Shown here piece after piece: positions 23,550-33,839 of a stretch of 64,000 nt of DNA. Position 1 is the stretch's first letter; every line of letters starts with the position of its first letter. The position numbers and the translations under genes are program-made. The notes below the pieces were generated by a model that had not been told where the DNA came from, did no database searches, and saw only the letters and a list, made by a program, of their open reading frames with translations. The DNA comes from Hydractinia symbiolongicarpus. Its lineage: Eukaryota > Cnidaria > Hydrozoa > Anthoathecata > Hydractiniidae. The stretch covers positions 21,366,501 through 21,430,500 of the forward strand of contig NC_079886.1 in the NCBI RefSeq assembly GCF_029227915.1. The letters run 5' to 3'.

Positions 23550-24973
23550 ATGGATGGAAAAGTGATACTTCTATTAGTGGTTACTTGCATTTCTACTATA
23601 TCATCCGTAGACCTAAAAAACCGAAAGTTGGAAGGAGTTATAAAATACCATAAGGCAATTCCAGACCCTTTACCAAAAGGGTCTTGTTTGATTGTAAAAC
23701 TTTCAGTGTACAAAAATGATAAAGCAGAATCTAAAATGGTAACAAAACATGTAATATATAATCCTGAAAGAAATTCACCAGCAAAGTATTCAATGGAATT
23801 CCCTGACACAGACATTTCGGAGGATGATTTATATAATTTAGTGGTATCTGCAATATTAAATGTGGGATGGTGTTCAGACGATAAAAAAACAATTGATTCT
23901 AAAGTCGTCAAAGATGCTGATTACCATACTATCACTTTAATTGGTGTATTACCAGACAAAATTATTCCAACATCTGACATTGTTATTGAGGGGCCAGAGA
24001 TCGCGTTAGAACCAGGTGAGTAGCAATTCGATTCTTATACAGTGGTAATCAATCTGATTTACACACATCATCGATTCTGTCCTTTACATCTGGTTCTCGT
24101 CTCGTGAGAAACGTCAGTGATTTATTCTCTTAAGAAATAAAATACTCCATTATCAGTCGTTATTATATATTTGTTCTGTTTGTCTTTGTAGTCTCATTCA
24201 CAAATCCAAAAGCCCTGAAAAATGCTCATTTGAAGGTGTTATCATTATTTAAAAGTACAAAGAGTCCCTTAATTATTCACGACTTTGTCATCAACACAAC
24301 AAGGAGAACAACAACAAGAAAGATAAAAATAAACACAACAAAGACACCAAATACAACAACAAGAGCAACAACAACAACAACAACAACAACAACCAAACCA
24401 ATTGTAGGAGTAACAACAACAACACCTTTTAAGCCAACAGGCAGTATAACCTTACCTAAGTTGACCACTCGTTTGACAATTACATGTCCAAAGCCATGTG
24501 CAGACGAGTGTTATTTTGCGGGATGTGCAGCAGCTTGTTGCTATGCAATGGCATTAAGTTTACAACCCGGACAGCAGCAGCAACAACACCAGCAACAGAG
24601 TCCTTCATGCACAGGTACTGCATGTGCAAGTCCTCCATCCTACCAAATGCCATGCAGCGGTCAAAATTGTCAACAAAATGAAAACCAACCGAATCAAATG
24701 ACAGGACTAGTTACTTTAGAATCTTCTTCCTACCCTTGTACTGGAAGCGACTGCCCGCAGATGATTAATAAGGGGCAACCATGCTCTGGACTGAGTTGTT
24801 CCACCCAAACACAATGTACGGGTCAAAATTGCCCTCAACAATCGTCTTTTCAACCATTACCACAAAGTTATCCATCATGGAGAACTTGTCAGCCTTCGTG
24901 CTACTCCAACTGCGCTCCATACTGTCTACGACAATGTTGTAGTTCGTCGTACCAAGGCTATGGTAAGAAATAA
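23550..24973 (+). CDS. Secreted SC...GWC / Thr-rich / double minicollagen-type cysteine-block protein
   Basis: Two exons: 23550-24015 (donor CAG|GTGAGT, phase 1) and 24192-24973 (acceptor TCTTTGTAG). The frame continues across the junction to give 415 residues. Order: signal peptide (1-20), SC...GWC domain (about 22-150, KGSC and NVGWCSDD), a Thr-rich stalk (about 190-250), then a cysteine block at 253-271 (x3,x3,x4,x3,CC). A Gln-rich linker follows with five PC[S/T]GxxC-like motifs, then a perfect C-x3-C-x3-C-x3-C-x3-CC block at 387-404. The block spacing matches minicollagen cysteine-rich domains; the rest of the protein is not collagen, as no Gly-X-Y run is present. Location in the nematocyst wall or tubule is inferred. 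It is paralogous in layout to the mucin-like gene at 16.4-20.4 kb, on the opposite strand. AATAAA follows at 25247. Confidence 0.8.
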
Positions 24974-27177
24974 ATATGACGCGGACGCGTTTGGACAAGT
25001 TGTAATGAAGAATGCTTTAGTTTTTTAGAACGTTAGAAATAACAACAAATACGTACAGTTTGCTAGATAATATCAATGGAGGTTCATCAAAAAAGCAGAA
25101 TCTCCGAAGAAGACAGAAGCGATATAAACAATCCAATAATATTTGCTAATTGAACTGATGCTAAAAAATAATATTTTTTAAAACAATACCATTTTTTAAA
25201 ATGACTTTATAATGATCTTATAACGGGGATAAGGTAAGTTAAGAGAAATAAACTGAAATCTCTGAACATTATTGGGCTAGGGTGAGCTGAAAAGAGAGAA
25301 CAGATCTTAACAATATACTTAGTTACGATAACAAGAAAATACGGTATATGGCAATGCAATTATAACTATGTTGTCGCAGTTGTCGCTGATGGTTAATACT
25401 ATAATTATTAAAGTTTGAATGATGAAAATTTTTGTGAAGAACGACAAATAACTGGAGACGAATTGTGAAAGATTTATTGTTAACTAATCTTATGGTTACT
25501 TTTATATGACTACAGAAATGCATCGGTTAAACGCCCGGGCGTTCATTTAATTTGGGGGTTAGGTCTGTTACAACATGGATGAACATTTAAAACTAAATAA
25601 TAGTATTTATTACCTCTCCAACAACGCAACAACGCAAAAAATTGTATTTTCTATGACTTTATTCCCTCACGGACAAGTTTTTCCCTACCATTCCCTACTC
25701 AACAACAAGACACGAATGTGATTTTAAATTTAAAATAAGTTCATCCAATCATGTCCCACTTGTCACAAACTATCCGATGCTCTAACTGTTCAACACTGTT
25801 TTTTATAAGGGGTCAAAGTATGCAATGTCCTTTCGTTACTTTTCATTAGTTTTGTAACAGACCTGGTTTCGAAAAAGACGCTTATTCCATTGACAACAAA
25901 GAAATGTAATAGTTGAAATATTTAGTATTGTAAAACAATATAGAACAATTTGAAAACGCACATAAAACGAAATAATTATTATTTATCTGAAATTGATATT
26001 AACGCCCGGTAGCTTATTTAAATTTTTTAGTAGCTAGATCCGACATTTTTTATTTTATTATGTTGCTATGGTAACAACAATAATATTAATCTCACAACCT
26101 CTGGTGTGACCGCACTGTTTAAAAAATTATGACTGCTTCCCTCTACAATATCAGTTGAAAACAAAAACTTGTCCCCAGAGTTTCATACATTTTAGGGTTT
26201 TGTACCCATACAAAAACCTAACAAGCCCCAGGGAAGAAGTTGTTGACTAAAATTGACTAAAAAAATTTGTTAGTGCCTTAATTAATATTAAAGCAGAAAT
26301 GTTTCGGTCTGAGAGTTTAAAGAAAATCTTATAAACTTTGTACTTATGCCCTTTAAGATTTTGTTACGTTGTTTGAAAAGAAGATTTTAAAGCTCCTTGG
26401 TCAAACAACAGAAGAAAGAGATAATCGCACTTGCGGAGAAATGAGAGGCGTTTGCGTCATAAAAAATCGGTGATAATAGCTTTATAATTTTACGCAATAT
26501 TTAGCACTGGAGAGTTTGTGAAGTTCCTTCTTCACTTTTGTTATTTGTGAAAAAAAAATCAATTTATTAGGTAATGAATTAAAACCAATTAAAAAAAGAA
26601 TATAATATTAGCAATACGAGTTTTGTTGTTAAAAATTGAAGGTTTTATAAAAGTTCATCACATGCTTGCAGAGGTAGGTGTAGAATCAAACTTCATCTTA
26701 CTATTTAGGTATATAATTTTTTACATAAATTCAGAGAAAAAAAACACAAAAGTATCGTTTTTTTCACAATTTGTCGTTTAAAGAAAAATTATATTCATTC
26801 GTATAATTTCACTAAAAATGCTGATTCAGCTAAATTCTTTTTTTCTTATCATTTAACGACAAATCGTAAAATAAAATGCGAAAACTTCTTTTGCAAGGAG
26901 CATAACATTTTGTGCAGTAAACATGCAGTTAGTGTGTACAGGGTAAAAGGAGCTCTTAAAGCCATACCGGTTTCTTTCTTTATAAGGTGTCTCTTTCCCC
27001 TTGTTTCCCCTTCTTCCAAGAGCCTTATTTATTTTACGGTTTTATTCAATCTATTGCTTCCATTCAGATCTGTAAAAAGTTAATTACTTTAATTGTTGTG
27101 ATCTGATTGGGTAAGTTTGATCATTTAATTATCTCCTTAACTGATAATAAGCCCAATATGATTTCGATCCTTATCCG
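24974..27177. other. Intergenic, no supported gene
   Basis: Contains the 3' UTR of the upstream gene and an inverted pair of TGTAACAGACC (about 25565 and 25852). One copy of a short dispersed repeat lies at 26811-26880 (AACGACAAATCGTAAAATAAAA), shared with 30866-30945. Confidence 0.45.
26811..26880 (+). repeat. Dispersed repeat, copy 1
   Basis: Shares GCTGATTCAG and TTTAACGA[C/T]AAATCGTAAAATAAAA in the same order with 30866-30945. Confidence 0.55.
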
Positions 27178-27204
27178 TCGATGACAGCCGTAGCTGTCGA
27201 AACG
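27178..27204 (+). repeat. Penelope-type stem-loop, decayed hammerhead-like motif
   Basis: The sequence GATGA-CAGC-CGTA-GCTG-TC-GAAAC has a perfect stem and ends in GAAAC, as in the 3' regions of Penelope-like elements that carry hammerhead ribozymes. The expected CTGATGA core is altered to TCGATGA, and two extra bases precede GAAAC, so catalytic activity is doubtful. Confidence 0.35.
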
Positions 27205-28531
27205 TAATCTAGAATAAACTCGTTTATTTATGACATGATATTACTATCTGTATTATTCAATGACTGAACAGATAAGTGGTAATAATTAAACTCTTCTTTT
27301 TAAAACTGAAGAGAAAAAAGAACAAACTGTAATTAGCTGGTATTATGTGACAAGCTTGTTCTGTTTCAATATTAAAGAAGAGGTGAACAAAAAGATTATT
27401 TTGTGGCAGCCAAAAAATTAACTTTAAGCAAGAGAAAAAAATTATAGAATTCTAAATCCCAAAATATATTAAGATAACTACTATAATAACAAATAAATAA
27501 TTATATTTCACAACTAAATATTTATCTTATGGAGTATCTGTATGGAGCAGACGTCCAAGCCAAATAGTCTGGTCTTTAAAATCAACACAAATCATGAACT
27601 GGTATTCAGCAGCCGTGCTGCAGCGCAGTTCGCCTCTACTTCAACATAATTGATAGGCATTACATTTCGAAGTTTTGTAAAATTACAATGCAAAAGTTTA
27701 TCATACCGCTGCTTCACATTCACCAGACCTGTCTGTTAGGATCGGAATTGTGATCGGGGTTAACCATTCTTAGAAATGGAATTTCCAACCTCATTCCTAG
27801 AAAAATTTACGATAAAACTGACGGTGACCACCCCGTAATAACGATTCCGCCTTAAAGAGCCTGGGAACAAGGTGAAGAATGTCTATACGGATAAACCTAA
27901 ATAAATGGATATTCGAATATCATCCGCATAAGTTAGTGGTTCGTTAGCATATTGCCGTGCGTAGTGCGGTTGGTTCGGTCGCTGGTCATAGTGTTGACGA
28001 CCATCGATCAAATGTTGTTTTTGATCGATGTAAACTTTTTTTTTGATTTCATTGAATTCATGCATCACTAGTCCCTTGGAAAAATTAACAGGTTTATCCG
28101 TCCTTTTTAAACCACGTTGCGTGCTTCTCGCTACTTGTGGTACCATTTTGCGTTACAGACACACTTATACGAGCTTCTTTGCTATCATATTTCCCATCAG
28201 AATTTAAATTTCGGTTACATATTTTTGTCAAATACATTTGTTAGATATATTAAGTACATATTCTTCTTTAAAAAAATTACCAAAGCATTTATTTCCCATC
28301 ACAGAGTATATCCCCAGGAGTCACCACAGCCTAGTGACGAAGTTGCAAGATTACTATAGATATCCTGGTTTATATTAGAAAGAACGAGATAAGTCAATAA
28401 AGTTAAAATTTATTTTGTTTTTTGAGGAGGTAAGAAAGGAAGAAGAAGATCGTTATGTTTTCTTATTTTATTCGAAATTTAATTTATTGGAAATAATTTG
28501 TGACAATATCATTCCAAAAAAACAAAGCATA
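27205..28531. other. Intergenic, no supported gene
   Basis: No exon with consistent splice sites was seen. Open frames at 27883-28146 (minus) and 28117-28359 (plus) lack recognisable features. Confidence 0.45.
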
Positions 28532-28573
28532 CGGTATTTTTATGCCTAACTATAGCTAGGCATAAAAATACCG
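28532..28573. repeat. Perfect 17-bp inverted repeat hairpin
   Basis: CGGTATTTTTATGCCTA and its exact complement flank an 8-nt loop (ACTATAGC). A T-run follows directly. It lies 183 nt upstream of the lectin start codon. Confidence 0.8.
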
Positions 28574-28756
28574 TTTTTTTCTTTTACACATTACAGACTT
28601 CGTCTTTAAAATTGGGTGACTAAACATTGAAAAGAACTCTTTTTAAGATTTAACCAAAACATAACGTTTTAGTGATAAAACGTATTATATGTATTTTCAG
28701 GACCAGATATGATTTCTGAATCTTTGAATCGCTTCTCAAAGTAATTCAAGTTCGCA

Positions 28757-30403
28757 ATGCAGATTTTCTTTATCTCTGTTGTACTCTGGTTAATCGAAGA
28801 TGTTATTGGCATGCAATCATTTGGTGAACTAAGACCTGGGATGGTGATCTCATCTTGTTACTACTCGGAGAGTGTATTTTCAACAAGTCTAACTACTTGT
28901 ACTTTATCGTGTCTTGAGAAATCGACCTGTACCGCAGCGACTTACCATGACATTGAGAAGAAATGCTTCTTAACTTCTCATCCGAAAAAACAGTTAACAT
29001 ACCTACCCAGCACTGATAATGTTACCACTGTGACAATAGTCCCGTGTAGTCGGCAGCCGTCAATTTGTCAAAATAACGGCATTTGTGTACCAACAGACGA
29101 TGTGATAGATGGATATAAATGCATCTGTGAAGAACATTGGGAAACGAAGCACTGCGAAAAGCGTAAGTCAAACAGTTCTTGGGTGCAATTCTTCTAAAAC
29201 TTGCAATGCACTCAATTCACTGCATCTGCAGCCCTTTATGCTTCTTAATGTAATTATTAGGCGTTAACCCATGGAAAAATCAGCGGGTTCGTTCATCAGC
29301 CATTTTTTTTTACTTTAAGGGGGACACGGAATGAAGCTGTGCGATTTTAGGCTATTTTAAACACAAAAATGGCAATTTTTATAGACTTGTCAGTTACCTG
29401 TGGAAAAAACCACGGGATCGCCCGTCTTTTATATACCACATTTCATGTTTCCACACTACGTTTTTGTTGCGCACAAACAGACAAAAACGCGCCTATCGTT
29501 GTAGAGATTACAATTTTTTTGCATTTTCTTTTACTTTGTAGCATTTGAAACAAGGCTTCTTCTTAACATGTACTAGCTGAAAGCACCGGGTATAGTCAAA
29601 AACACCACATAAATTACGGCAAACTTAGCCCCAATGTCATGTGGTTTGAGCAGTAGGACATAAAATCATAAAAACTAAAAATCATGTAAAAAACCAAACA
29701 GGCAGCGTTAAGAAAGAGATTGATATTACAAACAATCGAGTACTTAAAAAAATAGACATAGCTGTAATACGTTTATTTTTCGCCTTCCCTTGCTTGGCAA
29801 CATCTTCTCCATGCCTTCTTACGGTTTTTATATTAAAGAACCCCACAGTAGGTTGTGTATTTACTTGTTTATTTGTTTACTACTCTTAGCAATCGAACGT
29901 TGTGCTGAACACTTCAAGCACTACGAACCAACAAATCTCTGCTATTATACATCGATTCATCAATTTACGTATGATCAAGCCATCACGAAATGTCAAAGTT
30001 TAAATGCAACACTAGCAATAGGTAACAGTCGCATTAAAATCGACACCATCTTGGAAATTGCGAAAGAAAACGGAGGGTGGTACCTTATTGGTTTGAAGAA
30101 AATTGTGAGTCTTCTTCTTCTTCTTCTTCTTCTTCTTCTTCTTCTTCTTCTTCTTCTTCTTCTTCTTCTTCTTCTTCTTCTTCTTCTTCTTCTTCTTCTT
30201 CTTCTGCTAATGAAACCCTATTCTCTTCTTAGAATGGTGTTTGGCAATGGACGGATGGGACAACAAATTTTATTCAGTGGAGACCGTCTGAACCTAGTGG
30301 TGATGGCAACTGTTCTACCACCTTCCCTGATGGTTACAAACTGAATGATGTATCTTGCATGATTCCAAGAAATATTTTATGCGAACAGAATCCTTTGTAT
30401 TAG
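28757..30403 (+). CDS. Secreted PAN-like / EGF-like / C-type lectin protein
   Basis: Three exons with agreeing phases: 28757-29162 (donor C|GTAAGT), 29890-30104 (acceptor CTCTTAG, donor ATT|GTGAGT) and 30233-30403, giving 263 residues. A signal peptide (about 1-18) is followed by a cysteine-rich PAN/apple-like segment (about 30-95, SSCYY...TLSCLEKSTCTAATY). An EGF-like domain (about 99-135, CQNNGICVP...GYKCICEEHW) and a C-type lectin domain (about 138-260) follow. The lectin domain has WYLIGL, WQWTDGT, an EPS tripeptide at the EPN/QPD position, GNC and NDVSC, consistent with a calcium/sugar site of mannose-like type, although P-to-S weakens the prediction. Likely extracellular sugar recognition or adhesion. 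Intron 1 contains two degraded hairpin-headed repeats; intron 2 is mostly (CTT)n. AATAAA at 30522. Confidence 0.75.
29256..29345 (+). repeat. Hairpin-headed repeat, partial copy
   Basis: GCGTTAACCCATGGAAAAATCAGCGGGTTCG is a degraded head of the family seen at 4.4 kb. It lies in intron 1 of the lectin gene; the tail is not recognisable. Confidence 0.4.
29386..29511 (+). repeat. Hairpin-headed repeat, degraded copy
   Basis: The head CCTGTGGAAAAAACCACGGGATCGCCCGTCTTTTATA is followed by a short ACAGACA tract and TTGTAGAGATTA. This matches the head-microsatellite-tail order of the 4.4-kb copies. Confidence 0.5.
30109..30206 (+). repeat. (CTT)n microsatellite filling intron 2 of the lectin gene
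   Basis: About 32 uninterrupted CTT/TTC units occupy most of the 128-nt intron 30105-30232. On the sense strand the tract is all pyrimidine. Confidence 0.95.
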
Positions 30404-30865
30404 TTATCTGTTGTATGACACGCTATTTATTCGTAGTAGTAGCGGCAATCATGTTTTGGTGAAAGTTTTTTTTTTGTGGAACTGGAATTATCCATAATCC
30501 CATATTTCAAATTAGGATGAAAATAAATTCGATTCGGTTAATGAAGCGGTAAAATATGACCATGTTTTGACTCACTGACGTACAATTTGTACCGACTTTT
30601 TTGCCGACTATGTATTTATTCGTTTTTCACCTTTTGCTTTTTTCAACCAAACTACCTTTAAAAAAAGGAGGTACAAGAGTTATCTTCAAAAGGGGAATTC
30701 AGTTTACAGTTTAAGTTATTATGTAACAAGTGGAATTTGCTAAGCTAAAGACAATCATTTCATTAAAAAGTTTTACATGCGTTTTCCTTCGACTTTGCGT
30801 CACCAAGATATTTTAGGACAAAATGACAACACCAGTCACGGGTTTAGGAGAGGATAGCATAAAGT

Positions 30866-30945
30866 AAAAATATCGCTGATTCAGAACAAAGCACTCCTTT
30901 TTAACATGAATATCTCTTTAACGATAAATCGTAAAATAAAAAATC
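30866..30945 (+). repeat. Dispersed repeat, copy 2
   Basis: Matches the copy at 26811-26880 over CGCTGATTCAG and TTTAACGATAAATCGTAAAATAAAA. Confidence 0.55.
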
Positions 30946-31350
30946 ATAACTTGTTTCTTTTTTATAAAATTCAGCAGAGAAAAGCTGACATCAGCATAAA
31001 ATCTCAATGTCGGGCTGTTTTTCTTCCTCTTATAAACCATTTCAACTCCAAAGTGTAATTTTTCAAATATCAAGCCTTATTGTCCGTTTATTGTTATTAT
31101 TATTTTGGATCGTACAGAAGGCCTTTTCACACCGAGGACCGGGGGCATGTTCCACCCCTACCTGGCATTCCTTTTTTCGCCTTAAATATTTTTAGAAATC
31201 AGGTATGACTGTTTAATATTCTTAATGATTTGAAATAAATAGTTCACATGTATTAGTAATATGGTGTATTATAGATTATGTGATGTATGTTATTATCAAC
31301 ATTGTCATCAATATTGATATGGTAAATGAAAAAAAATACATTTCCTATCT

Positions 31351-31443
31351 CAACCTCGTCCCAAGGACATCTTGTATCTTTTCTGACCCCGGGACCACCG
31401 TCCTGAAATAAAAAAAAGAGACAACAGGTGGGGGACGAGGTTG
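31351..31443. mobile_element. MITE-like foldback element with CAACCTCGTCCC ends
   Basis: The 93-bp unit begins CAACCTCGTCCC and ends GGGACGAGGTTG, a perfect 12-bp terminal inverted repeat, with partial pairing further in. A second lone end (CCAACCTCGTCCCCAGGAC) is at about 31871. Confidence 0.65.
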
Positions 31444-31929
31444 TTCTAATCCGTCTTTTTATCAAAATTAAAAATAACAAAACTTCAGAACTTTAGTTAA
31501 ATAAACGAGGCGGGAACGTTCATTTTTGGCATTTAAGAAGGTGATTCCCTCTGCTGCGTCGGATCCAACTATGGTGATTCCATCTACGTCAGTAATATAT
31601 AACCTGTCGATTTTCATGTCGTAACGCACTACAAAAAAAAGCTAAAACGACGATGTACAGACTATTGGTCACTGACCCAATTTGGTAGTAACTTTTTACC
31701 TCTATGTGTGTCGGGCACTTCATTTCAAGGTCTTCATTCACCCTTTCAAAAATGACGTCTTTGAGACAGACACGGCCAAAGATGGGCTATAAAAAATCAC
31801 CCTCGGCCCCAGAGCTAATTGCCTTTTCGATATGAGATATATCAAACAAAAAGGCAAAAGTCCCCGCAGTCCAACCTCGTCCCCAGGACTATTTGCTTCT
31901 CAACGGCGCTGCGCTTTCTGATAGTTCTA

Positions 31930-32215
31930 GCGACGCCACGGTAAAAGGTGCTGGGTTCGAGTTTGCCCGTAGTCGAGGGTGTTAAAACGTCTCGGAATTT
32001 GCCTAATTTTCGCCATGATATATAGCAAAAGGTATTTCCTTATCTTATTATAATAGGCTGTTTTCTTCCGCCTAGCCCTTTGTTTTACTGGACTACTTTG
32101 GAAAGAACTACTTTGCGCTTCACTGACATACTGCCTAGCATTAAGCGGGACACTACGTGCGGCATATCTACCGCGTAAACCTCCTATAGTCGACACATTT
32201 TTAGTTCCTGATGTT
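31930..32215 (-). CDS. Possible coding exon, divergent from PDIA4, unknown
   Basis: On the minus strand, an acceptor-like TATATAG precedes a frame with balanced composition, basic and Ser/Gln-rich (YAARSVPLNARQYVSEAQ, then RARRKKTAYYNKIRKY). No start codon, donor or partner exon was identified and no family is recognised. It could be a chance open frame. Confidence 0.25.
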
Positions 32216-32461
32216 TGCTATATAGTCAGACTAAATGCCATAATAAAGAGGTTTCGGCGGTACAGTTTTACTTGTTGGCTTTATGGTCCTAACATTTGTA
32301 CTTTCCCTTTGTTCTTTGTAGAAAAGCAAGTCACTGTAGCTTTACGCGGTAGGTTTTGATTGGTTGGCCAGCTGAGAAACACGTAAACTTTCTATTGGTT
32401 TATTTCGAACCAAATGGAACACTCGAAAAACAACAACAAAGATTTAAACTTGTATTCCAAA

Positions 32462-33782
32462 ATGGCTGCCAGAAAAGCGTGGCTCTTTGTTGTTCTTTTT
32501 ATGATCTCAGCTTCGTTCATCTATTGTGAAGATGAAAGTATTGTTAAGCCTGTAAAAGAAGGAACAGATGAACCTGCTTCGAAGCCCACGAATGAAGAAA
32601 GCAATTCTGTTCAAGAAGTAACTGAAGACTCAGGAGTTCTAGTTTTAACAGATAAAAACTTTGATCAAGTTATCAACAGTAACAGTTTAATTCTTGTAGA
32701 GTTTTATGCTCCTTGGTAAGTCTCTGAGTTTACGTCAGTATATTACACACGTTTGCTAGTTATACTTTATAGCAAAAGTATTAAGAGCTTGATTACAAAC
32801 ACCTCTGTGTTTTGCCTCCAGGTAGTCTTCAATTAGGCCATTTCACAGTAAATCTGTGATTGCTCAAGTTCAGGTTCATTCTGTTGTCATATTGCATATC
32901 GCTAAACCTGTTTGCTAAAGGCTTTTTATGTAGATCAGATTGTTTAAGATAGTTTCGATTCCTCTTGACGGCGATTCAATATGGGCGAGTGAATGTTACC
33001 ATAGCTACGTTACCATTGGTTAACCCAAGCCATGTGAGGGAAATTGAGGAGATGGCACATTATGTGGGTCGTTGGATGTTGCCAGGAGTTGTCTAGTAGA
33101 GCGCGGGCCCTAATTGGGTTTGCGTAGCTCAAAAAGAGCATTAAATACTCTAGGACTCTCCATCTAAGCCATTGCCCCTGCTGGAAATAATAAACAGGGT
33201 TTATCCCTCAATATTTGTGATGCTAGCCATATCTATCTATCTGTAGTGGTGGTAGCACATTAAGTTGTTAGCCCATTTGGTACCATCTACTGACAGCAAT
33301 CCGGCTGTTGCAAGTTAGAGCAATGCTATATGTATCTCTAGTGGTAATGTAACATAGTTTCAGTTGGAGGGGGAGGAAGAGCCAGCTGTTAGGATGGAAT
33401 CCTCAAAGACGTTAAAACTTTCTGTTACGTACATACTTAATGTCGCCAACATGATGGTTAAAGTCCCTGTTTTGTCCTGATCAGTTGGCCATCATTGATA
33501 ATATGTTATGTCTGCGTTTTCCAAGACGAAAAAAAAAAACAAAAAAAATTAAACACAATGATAATCAACAGAGCTTCCAAACTCAATCTTTGTGCCATTT
33601 TTATACATGCTATAGTAAGTAAGTAAATACATTTATTTGTTAAGTTAGATTACAAAAAATAAACTTTTTAAAAAAGATAAATTGTCTAGAGTATAAATAA
33701 TGCAATAATCTAACCTAACAGGAGAGCTAGTCAAATAGATAAATCTAATCAAGCCCCCCTGTCAACAACAAAAGATAAGATA

Positions 33783-33839
<57 letters not shown>

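Larger units (their letters stand above)
30404..32461. other. Spacer between lectin gene and PDIA4, with small repeats
   Basis: Contains the lectin 3' UTR, a dispersed repeat copy (30866-30945), a foldback element with CAACCTCGTCCC ends (31351-31443), and a lone end of the same family (about 31872). A minus-strand open frame lies at 31927-32196. The promoter and 5' UTR of PDIA4 must lie at the right end. Confidence 0.5.

Noticed and set aside
29790-30344. 184-residue frame with a poly-Leu run
   Set aside because: The Leu run is the translated (CTT)n intron. The splice sites at 30104/30233 restore a normal C-type lectin domain.
31945-31975. B-box-like GGTTCGAGTTT suggesting a tRNA
   Set aside because: No cloverleaf, acceptor stem or A box could be paired around it.
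32414-32461. Upstream in-frame ATG of PDIA4
   Set aside because: It adds a polar 16-residue segment before the signal peptide, so the second ATG is the better start.
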